In this document: piece by piece, positions 8,049 through 15,898 of the stretch | Position numbering within the stretch: the first letter of the stretch is position 1 | Layout: each line of letters begins with the position of its first letter | Assembly: GCF_000690905.1 (NCBI RefSeq) | Contig: NZ_JMCL01000090.1 | Location: 1-39,758, forward strand | Direction: 5' to 3' | Length of the DNA stretch: 39,758 nt | DNA from: Pseudomonas sp. Ant30-3 | Lineage (GTDB): Bacteria; Pseudomonadota; Gammaproteobacteria; Pseudomonadales; Pseudomonadaceae | Position numbers and translations under genes: made by a program | Notes under the pieces: model-generated | What the model saw: the letters and a program-made list of their open reading frames with translations, nothing else | Databases searched by the model: none | What the model was told of the DNA's origin: nothing

Positions 8049-8249
8049 TCAATTGTGCTGTTTGTCCTGGGAAACGTTGGGCAATTGCCAGAAGCGTTTT
8101 ATTTCATGAATGTTACCTACATTGAGGCGAGGCACAAATCCGCCGCCTGCGCAGGAGCTGGTTGAGCCTGTTTGGGTAGAAGTATTGATCACATTGGTGC
8201 TGGCGTGAAATAGCGGGGAGCTACTCCATTCACTGAGTGCGTTATCCAT
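8049..8249 (-). CDS. Small Ser/Thr-rich peptide, possible modified-peptide precursor
   Basis: 66 residues from the ATG at 8249-8247 (MDNALSEWSSSPLFHASTNV); a longer frame would need a TTG at 8321. The weak ribosome site GCGAGA lies about seven bases upstream. Ser, Thr and Asn dominate residues 9-32, followed by one cysteine in SSCAGGGFVPRLN (Cys33) and a tail with HEIKRFWQLP. There is no signal peptide or membrane segment. It is the first gene of a likely three-gene unit with a protein of unknown family and a cupin-like protein. A small peptide leading two enzyme-like genes suggests a ribosomally made, modified peptide, but no known leader motif was recognised. It could also simply be a small conserved protein. 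Confidence 0.55.
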   Translation of the reverse strand: MDNALSEWSSSPLFHASTNVINTSTQTGSTSSCAGGGFVPRLNVGNIHEIKRFWQLPNVSQDKQHN

Positions 8250-8425
8250 AACAGTCTCGCTTTTCTGGAAGTTAGTGTGTTGTGTTTGATGCCGATAAAC
8301 AACACTATAGTTCCACCGCAAAACAGGTGCTGCAACCGGATCGCTGTTAAATGATGTGTTTCCGAATCAAGCCAGAGTTAATGTGCCCAAGTGGGTAATG
8401 TTTTATGTATGCAGGCGTAACAAAG

Positions 8426-8459
8426 GCCTGGTGTGACCCAGTGGGTCAGGACACCAGGC
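8426..8459 (-). terminator. Terminator hairpin after oxaloacetate decarboxylase gene
   Basis: GCCTGGTGT and ACACCAGGC (8426-8434/8451-8459) pair, and inside them GACCC pairs with GGGTC. On the minus strand the stem is followed by CTTTGTT. It sits 10 bp after the decarboxylase stop, so it likely ends that transcript and insulates the peptide cassette from it. Confidence 0.65.
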
Positions 8460-8469
8460 TAAAGCAATA

Positions 8470-9339
8470 TCACTCTTTCACGCTCATGAATTCTTTTGCC
8501 CAGCGGATGTACTCTTCAGGCTGGGTGTAAGTGTGCGTAAGTTCCGTCGCGCTCAGATCCGAAGCCTGGGTAAAAATCTGTCGCTGTTCGCGCAAACTGT
8601 CGTAAGTGGCCTTGATCGCGGCAAAGTAAGCACCGTGACCGTCGATGGTAACTCGTACACCCAGTTCCGCCAGACGCTTGTCATCGCGCAGCAGCGGATT
8701 GCCATACGTCACCAGCATCAGCGGGACGCTCAGGTGTTCGGCGATTTTTTCCAGTTGCTCGAAATCCTGCACGCCCACCATGCAGATTCCGTCGGCGCCG
8801 GCACGCTGATACTGCTGGGTGCGGCTGATGATTTCTTGCACCGGCAGGATGCCCGCATTGGTGCGCGCGATGATTGCCATCTCCGAATCGACGCGGGCTT
8901 CGAGGGCCGCGCGGATTTTGCCGACACCTTCTGCCACCGAGATCAGATCGGTGGACTTACGTCCGAATTGGGCGGGCAGCAGCGTGTCTTCGATGGTCAG
9001 TGCCGCGATGCCGGCGCGCTCCAGCTCAACGATGGTGCGCATCACGTTGAGCGCATTGCCGTAGCCATGGTCGGCGTCGGCAATTACTGGCAACTGGGCC
9101 ACGCGGCCGATGCGGGTGGCCTGCTCGGCGAATTCACTGAGGGTGATCAAGGCGAAGTCGGGTGCGCCCAGTACCTGCAAGGATGCTACCGAACCGCCGA
9201 GGATGCCTACTTCAAAACCCAGGTCGGCGGCGATCCGCGCCGACATAGGGTCAAAAACCGAAGCCGTGTGATAGCAAGTATTGGATGCAAACAATTCACG
9301 AAAATTGCGGCGCAAATCTTGATGAGAAAGCCGGGACAT
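8470..9339 (-). CDS. Oxaloacetate decarboxylase (isocitrate lyase/PEP mutase superfamily)
   Basis: 289 residues from the ATG at 9339-9337 (MSRLSHQDLRRNFRELF), preceded by GGTGGA; an upstream in-frame start adds 15 residues that do not resemble the family. It matches the P. aeruginosa PA4872 type of Mg-dependent oxaloacetate decarboxylase, which makes pyruvate and CO2. Visible active-site residues with the numbering I recall for that enzyme are Ser50 (GILGGS), Asp88 (VIADADHGYGN), Arg159 (IIART) and His235 (TIDGHGAYF). It is cytosolic and monocistronic, with a terminator hairpin 10 bp downstream. The upstream neighbours aruFG end 136 bp away and are probably a separate unit. Confidence 0.93.
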   Translation of the reverse strand: MSRLSHQDLRRNFRELFASNTCYHTASVFDPMSARIAADLGFEVGILGGSVASLQVLGAPDFALITLSEFAEQATRIGRVAQLPVIADADHGYGNALNVMRTIVELERAGIAALTIEDTLLPAQFGRKSTDLISVAEGVGKIRAALEARVDSEMAIIARTNAGILPVQEIISRTQQYQRAGADGICMVGVQDFEQLEKIAEHLSVPLMLVTYGNPLLRDDKRLAELGVRVTIDGHGAYFAAIKATYDSLREQRQIFTQASDLSATELTHTYTQPEEYIRWAKEFMSVKE

Positions 9340-9475
9340 AGAGAGTTCCACCAATGGAATGGAAGGCCTGAGCAAAAGTGTCAACGCCGAAGAAACAAAA
9401 GGCTATCACGCAAGAGGGGCGGGAATGATGACGAATTTACCTGGTAGCCTGCCCGGCAGCAGGTTTTTGCGGCAA

Positions 9476-10510
9476 TCAGGCCGCCACAGCTCGACGTTGC
9501 CGATCAGGCAACGGCACCGCCCGAATGGAATCGCCCGGTTGCAATTGCAGGCGTTTGGCGGTGAGTCGGTCGACCACCAGCGTGTTGGCATCCCGGCGCG
9601 CGGGCGCTGCGGTGATTCGGCAGTTTTCCAGACGGCGGTTGTGAATCAGCCAGACCGGGGCTTGCTCGTCCGGTGCGCCGATGGCAAGTAACAAAGACTG
9701 GCTGTCACGAACGGTGCGGATGCTCGAGAGCTCAGCTTCGATGACCGGGCCTGCATCGAAAATGTCAATGTAGCCATTGTGAGCGAACCCTTCATCAGTG
9801 AGGATTTTCAGCGCCGGCTCTATATTACGATGAGGTTTGCCTATTACCGCCTGTGCCTGTTCGGTGAGGAGGCAGGTGTAAAGCGGTTGACGTGGCATCA
9901 GTTCTGCGATGAATGATTTGCTGCCCAGGCTCGAGAGATGATCGGCGTGACTAAATTCCATCTTGAAAAAATGCCGGCCAAGGCTGTCCCAGAAGGGTGA
10001 ACAGCCGTTCTCGTCGGCGCTGCCGCGCAACTCGGCAATGAGCTTGTCACCGAACAGCTCGGTAAATTCCGCCACGAACAGCAAACGAGCCAGCGACAGC
10101 AGACGACCATTGTGACCGTGGCGTTGATCAGTTCGCAGGAACAGCGAACACATTTCCGACTGGCCTGTCATTTCGTTATTGAGAAACAATGTCGGAATGC
10201 GGCGTTGAATGCCCAGACCCGCTGATGAGTTGACCGTCAGCCCGACCCGATAGTTGTACCAGGGCTCGCGCAGCCCCACGGCCCCGGTCAGGGCGCTGAC
10301 CCCGACCACTTGTTGATCGTCATCTTCCAGCACAAACAGGTAATCGGCATCGGCCCGCTCGACCTGTCCGGCGAAGGTCCGTTGCGCCCAGCGCACCCGG
10401 TGGGCCAAACGGTCTTCGCTGGCCGGCAACGAGGTGAAACCTGGGCCCGCCTGCTGCACCAGTGCCATGAGGGCCGGCAGGTCGGTGCCCTGAACCGGTC
10501 GGACGATCAT
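9476..10510 (-). CDS. aruG: Arginine N-succinyltransferase, AruG-like subunit
   Basis: 344 residues starting MIVRPVQGTDLPALMALVQQ, with family blocks VGLREPWYNYRVGLTV, SPFWDSLGRHFFKMEFS and FIAELMPRQPLYTCLL. AruF and AruG together transfer succinyl from succinyl-CoA to arginine or ornithine, the first step of the AST pathway. AGGGAG precedes the ATG by about nine bases. It follows the aruF-like gene by 61 bp in the same direction. The rest of the pathway (aruC, D, B, E) and argR are absent here, so this pair is either a second copy beside the main operon or has a specialised substrate. Confidence 0.9.
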   Translation of the reverse strand: MIVRPVQGTDLPALMALVQQAGPGFTSLPASEDRLAHRVRWAQRTFAGQVERADADYLFVLEDDDQQVVGVSALTGAVGLREPWYNYRVGLTVNSSAGLGIQRRIPTLFLNNEMTGQSEMCSLFLRTDQRHGHNGRLLSLARLLFVAEFTELFGDKLIAELRGSADENGCSPFWDSLGRHFFKMEFSHADHLSSLGSKSFIAELMPRQPLYTCLLTEQAQAVIGKPHRNIEPALKILTDEGFAHNGYIDIFDAGPVIEAELSSIRTVRDSQSLLLAIGAPDEQAPVWLIHNRRLENCRITAAPARRDANTLVVDRLTAKRLQLQPGDSIRAVPLPDRQRRAVAA

Positions 10511-10571
10511 TGCGCAGCTCCCTTGGAGCGCATGCTCGGGCGCTGAGCTCTGGTTGCGTGCCAGGTAACAC

Positions 10572-11588
10572 TCAAAGTTCTATGACCCGGATCAGGCTGT
10601 TTTCGCTGACGTTCAGAGCTGCGCACATTTCGCTATTCAGGACGACGGGTTGCCCTGCGGTGTAGTCGAGGTCGGCTACGATGGCTCGGTAGTTGTGCAA
10701 CGAATCGTTGCTGACCAGGTAGCGCCCGCGCGCATCGATGCATGCGCCGACTGCCACGGTCGCCGTTCTGCTGTGCGCAATGGAGCGGATGGCGGCGACG
10801 CGCGCGTACAGCGTTGGGCCGCCGTCGAACAGGTCGATGTAACTGTTGGTTTCGAACCCTTCGCGCTCGAGAATATCGCAGGCTGGCTGACCATCGGGGT
10901 GAACCCGACCGATGCAGGCTTGGGCTTCGGGTGGCAGCATGGGCACGTAAATAGGGTAATGCGGCATCAGTTCAGCAAGAAAAGTCCGGCTCTCGACCCC
11001 GCAGAGGCGTTCGGCTTCCGCATAAGGCAGGTCGAAAAAATGCTTGCCCACCGCATCCCAGAAGGGCGAGCAACTTTCATCGTCGCTGTAACCAACGATC
11101 TCGCTGATCACTGCGTCGGCAAACCGGTGCGGGTGAGCAGCGATAAACAGCAGCCTTGCCCGTGACAACAACTCGCAGTGCGCGGAGCGCTCCAATTGCG
11201 CTTCAATATGAAAACCACGCAGCAAGGTATGACCGTTGAGGTCCTGACACAGTGACAGCGCCGAAACGCCGTGCTCGATGTTCAACTCACGCGAGGCGCT
11301 GGTGAATTTCCGATTGCGCAGACTGTAAAACGGTTCGTTGAAACCCGCTGTCGCGAGAATTTCCGAGCAGCCGGCCAGTCGCTGATTGTCCTGGTCTTCC
11401 AGCACGAAAAAGTAGTTCTCCGGGCCATGGTTCTGCACGTCGTCGGTCAACGAATTGCATGAGTCGAGAATTCTTCGTTGTAAGCGTTCACTGTCGTCGG
11501 GCAACGAAGTCACGCCAACGAGACTTTCCTGGGCAAGCCGCTGCAACTGGGGCAGGTCGCCTGGATCAACTGGACGAAAGACCAGCAT
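10572..11588 (-). CDS. aruF: Arginine N-succinyltransferase, AruF-like subunit
   Basis: 338 residues starting MLVFRPVDPGDLPQLQRLAQ, with AGGAG nine bases before the ATG. Family blocks are GVTSLPDDSERL, GFNEPFYSLRN, SPFWDAVGKHFFDLPYAEAERL and FLAELMPHYPIYVPML, close to canonical AruF but with many substitutions, as expected for a paralogue. It should act as the partner of the AruG-like protein encoded directly downstream, using succinyl-CoA and arginine or ornithine. It is the first gene of the pair; the 368-bp upstream gap holds an AT-rich stretch that may contain the promoter. A canonical aru operon would place it after aruC, which is not seen. Confidence 0.9.
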   Translation of the reverse strand: MLVFRPVDPGDLPQLQRLAQESLVGVTSLPDDSERLQRRILDSCNSLTDDVQNHGPENYFFVLEDQDNQRLAGCSEILATAGFNEPFYSLRNRKFTSASRELNIEHGVSALSLCQDLNGHTLLRGFHIEAQLERSAHCELLSRARLLFIAAHPHRFADAVISEIVGYSDDESCSPFWDAVGKHFFDLPYAEAERLCGVESRTFLAELMPHYPIYVPMLPPEAQACIGRVHPDGQPACDILEREGFETNSYIDLFDGGPTLYARVAAIRSIAHSRTATVAVGACIDARGRYLVSNDSLHNYRAIVADLDYTAGQPVVLNSEMCAALNVSENSLIRVIEL

Positions 11589-11956
11589 GGATGCACTCCT
11601 GTATCAATGGATCTGGCTGTTGGCCAAACCTGACTATCACTGTCAGTTCCACGCGTGCTGATGAGATATCGTTTATTTTTATTCAGCTTTTAAACAAGTA
11701 TTTATGCAACCCGCGATTCCTGTCTAGTTAAATTTCATGCGTTTTTCAAGCGTCAAAAACAGGGCGGGATGCCCGTAAGCCGGGGCCTACGTCAATGTCG
11801 ATAGTGGGTGTAGGTTCTGACTGACAACTGTGTCGGACATTACTGACTTTCTGTCACTGACCGACGGGAAACATCGCTGACGCCCTACAATACGGCACAA
11901 TTGCTCGATGACCGCCGGCCTGGTGCCGGCCCATCTTTATCACCGAGTAGTTCTTC
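11589..11956. other. Intergenic region between aruF and the cobF operon
   Basis: 368 bp between divergent genes. The aruF side (about 11660-11760) is AT-rich and probably holds its promoter, but no convincing -35/-10 pair stands out. The cobF side has a TACAAT (11885-11890) as a possible -10 and repeated TGAC/GTCA words, for example TGACA at 11822 facing TGTC at 11831, that could be operator sites. I looked for the B12-riboswitch core and did not find it. Confidence 0.4.
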
Positions 11957-12526
11957 GTGCAGGCAACCCGTCTAACCCTGATATGTCACGCTCGAACCGA
12001 CGCACAAAAAATGGCGCAATTTCCTGCGGATGAGCCCGTCGAGATGGATCGGCATGCGGTGGGAGAATCGCGAAGACACGTGTTCAAGAAAGCTTTTCGA
12101 TTAGTGTGTGGTCCAGAGCTGCGAACACGACAGACCGCCGAGTTGTTCGGGAGTGAAGTGGAAATTGTCAGCGCATTGCGCGATTACGATATCGGACGGT
12201 GGCAGGGCGTGCGGATCAAAGAACTGCAAATGTCCGAGCCGGCGGCCCTGCAATACTGGCTTGAAAACCCGCAACTTTCGCCACATGGTGGTGAATCGCG
12301 GGTGCAGCTTTGCAACCGTGTTGGCGCATGGCTGGCAACGCTGGAATCGACGCCGGGACACATTGTTGCGGTCACCCATCCTTATGTCATTCGCGCCGCA
12401 CTGACACAGGTGTTGGGAAGTGCAGCGTTTAACGACATCGACGTCGAACCCTTGTCGTCGATCGAACTCCGGTTCAACGGGCGTTGGCGGTTACGTTTAA
12501 GCAGCGTTGAAGCGCAGGAGATCTGA
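11957..12526 (+). CDS. Histidine phosphatase-like protein with altered catalytic motif
   Basis: 189 residues from a GTG at 11957; the ribosome site is weak. The fold is that of the phosphoglycerate-mutase/CobC branch: RTRQTAELF (the second Arg motif), DYDIGRWQG and VTHPYVIRAAL (the late His). The usual RHG at the catalytic histidine reads CHA here (LICHARTDAQK), so the histidine is kept but the phosphate-binding Arg and the Gly are lost. Either the enzyme is altered in activity or this is a divergent subfamily. The stop TGA shares its last base with the ATG of cobF, so the two are translated together, and a role in cobamide synthesis is plausible. Confidence 0.8.
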   Translation: MQATRLTLICHARTDAQKMAQFPADEPVEMDRHAVGESRRHVFKKAFRLVCGPELRTRQTAELFGSEVEIVSALRDYDIGRWQGVRIKELQMSEPAALQYWLENPQLSPHGGESRVQLCNRVGAWLATLESTPGHIVAVTHPYVIRAALTQVLGSAAFNDIDVEPLSSIELRFNGRWRLRLSSVEAQEI

Positions 12527-13281
12527 TGAAACAGCTCAAGGTTATCGGCATCGGTGCGGGCAACCCGGACTACATCACTATGCAAGCCGTGAAAGCACTC
12601 AACAGCGTTGATGTTTTTTTCCTCATGGATAAAGGCAGCAGCAAAGACACACTGATCGATTTGCGCCGCGAAATCTGCGAGCGCTACATCACTCATGACG
12701 CCTGGCGCTTCGTCGAGGCGCGTAGCCCGGAGCGAGCGCGCGGTGATGTTGACTACACGTCGGCTGTCGAAGAGCTGAACCTGGTCAAACAGCAGACTTT
12801 TGCACGGCTGATCGATGACGAAATGTCTGACGGCCAATGCGCGGGTTTCCTGGTGTGGGGTGACCCTGGGTTGTATGACAGCACTGTGCGAATCCTCCAG
12901 GAAATTCTGGCGTCAGGGCGATGCGTATTTGAGTTTGAAGTCATCCCCGGTATCACCAGCGTTCAAGCGCTGGCGGCGCAGCACAAAGTACCGCTGAATC
13001 GCATTGGCCGTTCGATTGAGATCACCACGGGACGGCGACTGGCGGCGGGGCAGGTGAGCGATGCAGACAGCCTGGTGGTGATGCTGGACGCGGAAGATTC
13101 CTACCACCAGGTGGCTGATCAGGAGACACAGATTTATTGGGGCGCCTACTTGGGAACACCGGATGAGATCCTCATCAGCGGCAAGCTCAACGATGTCGCG
13201 GATGAAATCGAGCGCGTACGCAAAGCGGCCCGAGTGGCCAATGGCTGGATCATGGACACCTATTTGCTGCGCAAGCCCTAG
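12526..13281 (+). CDS. cobF: Precorrin-6A synthase (deacetylating), CobF
   Basis: 251 residues starting MKQLKVIGIGAGNPDYITMQ, the SAM-binding P-loop-like start of tetrapyrrole methylases, with VWGDPGLYDSTVRIL and EVIPGITSVQALAAQHKVPL further on. CobF methylates C1 of precorrin-5 with loss of the acetyl fragment, giving precorrin-6A in the aerobic B12 pathway. Length is normal. It is coupled to the histidine-phosphatase-like gene by a one-base overlap; no other cob gene is in the window, so it is detached from the main cluster. No cobalamin riboswitch was recognised upstream. Confidence 0.93.
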   Translation: MKQLKVIGIGAGNPDYITMQAVKALNSVDVFFLMDKGSSKDTLIDLRREICERYITHDAWRFVEARSPERARGDVDYTSAVEELNLVKQQTFARLIDDEMSDGQCAGFLVWGDPGLYDSTVRILQEILASGRCVFEFEVIPGITSVQALAAQHKVPLNRIGRSIEITTGRRLAAGQVSDADSLVVMLDAEDSYHQVADQETQIYWGAYLGTPDEILISGKLNDVADEIERVRKAARVANGWIMDTYLLRKP

Positions 13282-13310
13282 ACATCCTCAACACTGGCGC
13301 CAGCAGACAA

Positions 13311-13330
13311 ACCGCCATCGCGGGCAAGCC
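13311..13330. repeat. Single REP word
   Basis: The minus strand reads GGCTTGCCCGCGATGGCGGT, a standard fluorescent-pseudomonad REP core. It stands alone in the 55-bp gap between convergent cobF and ftrA, with no partner arm. Confidence 0.55.
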
Positions 13331-13336
13331 GGGCGT

Positions 13337-14311
13337 CTAGAGCCGCGCCTTCATCTCCCGACCAAATCTCTGTCGATACACCGACGGCGGCACGCCGACC
13401 ACGCTGCGAAAGGCGACGCGGAAACTCTCCACGGACCGGTAGCCGCAGCGCTGGGCGATCTGATCGGTATTCCATGAGGTCGTTTCCAGCAACTCACGGG
13501 CGCGTCCGAGCCGTTCATGCTGCAACCAGGCTTTGGGCGGCATGCCGGTCGCTTCGGTAAATCGACGCAAGAATGTCCGTTCGCTCATCGCGGCTTCACT
13601 GGCCAGTTCGCGCACTTCCAGCGGTTCGTGCAAACGCTGCCGCGCCCATTGCATCACGCGCGAGAGATCGCTGCGCGGCGCAGGGCTGACCGGGCTGGGA
13701 ATGAACTGCGCCTGGCCACCGGTCCGTTGCGGCGACATCACCAGCCGCCGTGCCACCGAGTTGGCCACCTGCGTACCGAAATCGCGGGTGACCAGATGCA
13801 GGCAGGCGTCGATGCCCGCGGCACTGCCCGCCGAGGTGATCAATTGACCTGAATCGACATACAGCACGTCCGGGTCCACCCGAATGTCTGGAAAACGCTC
13901 GGCCAGTTCCGCGATATAACGCCAATGCGTTGTGGCCCCGCGGCCGTCGAGCAAGCCGGTTGCCGCCAGTACAAATACACCTGAGCAGATCGATAGCAGA
14001 CGCGCACCGCGCTCGTACGCTCGTCGCAGGGCCAGAATCAGCTCCGCTGGCACTGGCGCGTTACGGTCCCGCCAGCCGGGAATAATGATCGTTCGCGCGT
14101 CATTCAGCAGGTCCAGGCCGCCGTCGGCCAGCACCTGGATGCCACCCATGGCGCGCATCGGGCCCTGATCGACGGCGGCAATGCAGTGTTCATACCAGGG
14201 GAAATCGAACTCGGGCCTGGCCAGGCCGAAGATCTCTACGGCAATGCCAAACTCGAAAGTGCAGAGGCCATCGTAGGCCAGAATCGCGACTGATCCAGGG
14301 TATGTGTGCAT
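13337..14311 (-). CDS. ftrA: GlxA/FtrA-type AraC family transcriptional regulator
   Basis: 324 residues from the ATG at 14311-14309 (MHTYPGSVAILAYDG); longer in-frame starts extend into the intergenic region. Residues about 5-190 are a DJ-1/PfpI-like domain (LLSICSGVFVLAATGLLDGR), and the last 110 form an AraC double helix-turn-helix (LASEAAMSERTFLRRFTEAT, then IAQRCGYRSVESFRVAFRSV). It is divergent from a rhodanese gene, with 98 bp between the starts, an arrangement typical for FtrA in pseudomonads; control of that neighbour is likely. The inducer is unknown. Confidence 0.9.
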   Translation of the reverse strand: MHTYPGSVAILAYDGLCTFEFGIAVEIFGLARPEFDFPWYEHCIAAVDQGPMRAMGGIQVLADGGLDLLNDARTIIIPGWRDRNAPVPAELILALRRAYERGARLLSICSGVFVLAATGLLDGRGATTHWRYIAELAERFPDIRVDPDVLYVDSGQLITSAGSAAGIDACLHLVTRDFGTQVANSVARRLVMSPQRTGGQAQFIPSPVSPAPRSDLSRVMQWARQRLHEPLEVRELASEAAMSERTFLRRFTEATGMPPKAWLQHERLGRARELLETTSWNTDQIAQRCGYRSVESFRVAFRSVVGVPPSVYRQRFGREMKARL

Positions 14312-14409
14312 TTGGCTGAAAATTCCCGGTGAGTGTCCTGTGCGCCACTGTAGCGCCAAGCCTGACGCCGATAAAGTCGCCCTACACCTACCGAAACGGA
14401 GCACCGCCC

Positions 14410-14844
14410 ATGACCAGTCTGGTCCGTCAAATTCCCGCAGCCCCTTCGGCGATTGCCTTGATGCATTTCAGCAACCGTCTGACCTTTGAAACCGATTGTT
14501 CTGACGTGCATGGCAGCCAACAGGCCGGCGTTGTAGATTTTACTCTGGTGGACGTGCGCGGTCCGCTGGCGTTCGAACGAGGCCACGTGCCTGGCGCGAT
14601 CAACATTCCCGGGCGATTGCTGACTATTGAAGCGCTGGCCGCCTATCCGCAATCAACGCTGTTTGTGGTGTATTGCGCGGGGCCGCACTGCAATGGCGCC
14701 AACAAGGCTGCGGTGAAACTGGCGGCGCTGGGTTATTCGGTCAAGGAAATGATCGGAGGTGTGACCGGATGGCTGGATGAAGGGTTTGAACTAAGCGTTG
14801 CCGCGCCGCGAGCGAACAGCCAGCCGATCGGATGCGAATGCTGA
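14410..14844 (+). CDS. Rhodanese-like sulfurtransferase
   Basis: 144 residues from the ATG at 14410 (MTSLVRQIPAAPSAIAL), with GGAG nine bases upstream. It is a single rhodanese domain: LVDVRGPLAFERGHVPGAIN near 50-70 and the active loop YCAGPHCNGANKAA with the persulfide-forming cysteine. It should move sulfane sulfur between small molecules or proteins in the cytosol. The C-terminal end carries an extra cysteine pair region (IGCEC). It is divergent from ftrA and probably under its control. Confidence 0.9.
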   Translation: MTSLVRQIPAAPSAIALMHFSNRLTFETDCSDVHGSQQAGVVDFTLVDVRGPLAFERGHVPGAINIPGRLLTIEALAAYPQSTLFVVYCAGPHCNGANKAAVKLAALGYSVKEMIGGVTGWLDEGFELSVAAPRANSQPIGCEC

Positions 14845-14995
14845 TTTGGACAAAGGCGCGGATTTAAGGAAATTTGTCGCCTGAACACTGTTCGAACTCC
14901 TGGAGCCGCTCTAGACTGCCGGCCACGTCGGCGTTCTCGCCGAATGCTGTCTATCGAATGCTGCCAATAAAAGTCTCCGCCTACAGGAGTTATAA

Positions 14996-15775
14996 ATGAA
15001 GAAGCTAATGATGTTCGGTGCCTTGGCACTGTCGGTATTGTCCCTGACCGCTGTGGCCGAGGACGCCAAACCGATTCGCATCGGTATCGAAGCAGGCTAC
15101 CCGCCGTTCTCGATGAAAACCCCGGACGGCAAACTCACCGGCTTCGATGTGGACATCGGCGACGCTCTGTGCGAACAGATGAACGTCAAGTGCACCTGGG
15201 TCGAGCAGGAATTCGACGGCTTGATCCCGGCACTCAAGGTGAAGAAGATCGACGCGATCCTGTCGTCCATGACCATCACTGATGATCGCAAGAAAAACGT
15301 CGATTTCACCATCAAGTACTACCACACGCCGGCCCGCTTCGTGATGAAGGCAGGCACCGACGTGAAAGACCCGTTGAAAGAACTGGTAGGCAAGAAAGTC
15401 GGTGTACTGCGCGCCAGTACCCACGACCGCTTCGCCACTGAAGTGCTGCAACCGGCCGGCATTTTCCTGGTGCGTTACGGCTCCCAACAAGAAGCCAACC
15501 TGGACATGGTTTCGGGTCGCCTCGACGCGACGCTGGCCGACTCGGTCACCCTCGACGACGGTTTCCTGAAAACCGACGCAGGTAAAGGGTTTGCCTTTGT
15601 CGGCCCCACCTATGAAGACGCCAAGTATTTTGGCGGCGGTGCCGGTATCGCCGTGCGCAAGGGCGACAAGGAGCTGGCAGACAAATTCAACGCGGCGATC
15701 ACCGAGATCCGCGCGAATGGCAAATACAAGCAAGTGCAGGACAAGTATTTCGACTTTGACGTTTACGGTCATTAA
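14996..15775 (+). CDS. Periplasmic amino-acid-binding protein of an ABC transporter
   Basis: 259 residues starting MKKLMMFGALALSVLSLTAVA, a clear signal peptide, then the family 3 solute-binding motifs IRIGIEAGYPPFSMKTPDGK, LTGFDVDIGDALCEQM and IDAILSSMTITDDRKKNVDF. It is close in style to lysine/arginine/ornithine-binding proteins (AotJ/ArgT). AGGAG lies seven bases before the ATG and a strong terminator follows 11 bp after the stop, so it is transcribed alone. No permease or ATPase genes are adjacent, so it must serve a transporter encoded elsewhere or act in sensing. Confidence 0.92.
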   Translation: MKKLMMFGALALSVLSLTAVAEDAKPIRIGIEAGYPPFSMKTPDGKLTGFDVDIGDALCEQMNVKCTWVEQEFDGLIPALKVKKIDAILSSMTITDDRKKNVDFTIKYYHTPARFVMKAGTDVKDPLKELVGKKVGVLRASTHDRFATEVLQPAGIFLVRYGSQQEANLDMVSGRLDATLADSVTLDDGFLKTDAGKGFAFVGPTYEDAKYFGGGAGIAVRKGDKELADKFNAAITEIRANGKYKQVQDKYFDFDVYGH

Positions 15776-15786
15776 TCGCACCGCTT

Positions 15787-15826
15787 GAAAAAAATGGCCT
15801 CCGCTAAAACGGAGGCCATTTTTTTT
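15787..15826. terminator. Strong bidirectional Rho-independent terminator
   Basis: AAAATGGCCTCCG (15791-15803) pairs fully with CGGAGGCCATTTT (15810-15822) around a TAAAA-rich loop, with a run of eight T on the plus strand and A-rich DNA on the other side. It ends the binding-protein transcript. Confidence 0.95.
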
Positions 15827-15898
15827 GCCTCACAGTTCGGACGCCTACTGCACAGTGTTAGGCTCTGAGGTGAATCCTGCACTTGTGAAGGAAGGCTC

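Noticed and set aside
8250..8425. Sigma-54 or clear sigma-70 promoter for the peptide cassette
   Set aside because: A TATAGT near 8300 is -10-like, but the nearest TTGCAG lies 20 bp away, too far, and no GG-N10-GC pair fits; no promoter is called.
11760..11956. Cobalamin riboswitch before the cobF operon
   Set aside because: I looked for the conserved core with its GCCACTG-type box and pairing elements and did not find a consistent match; only scattered TGAC words are present.
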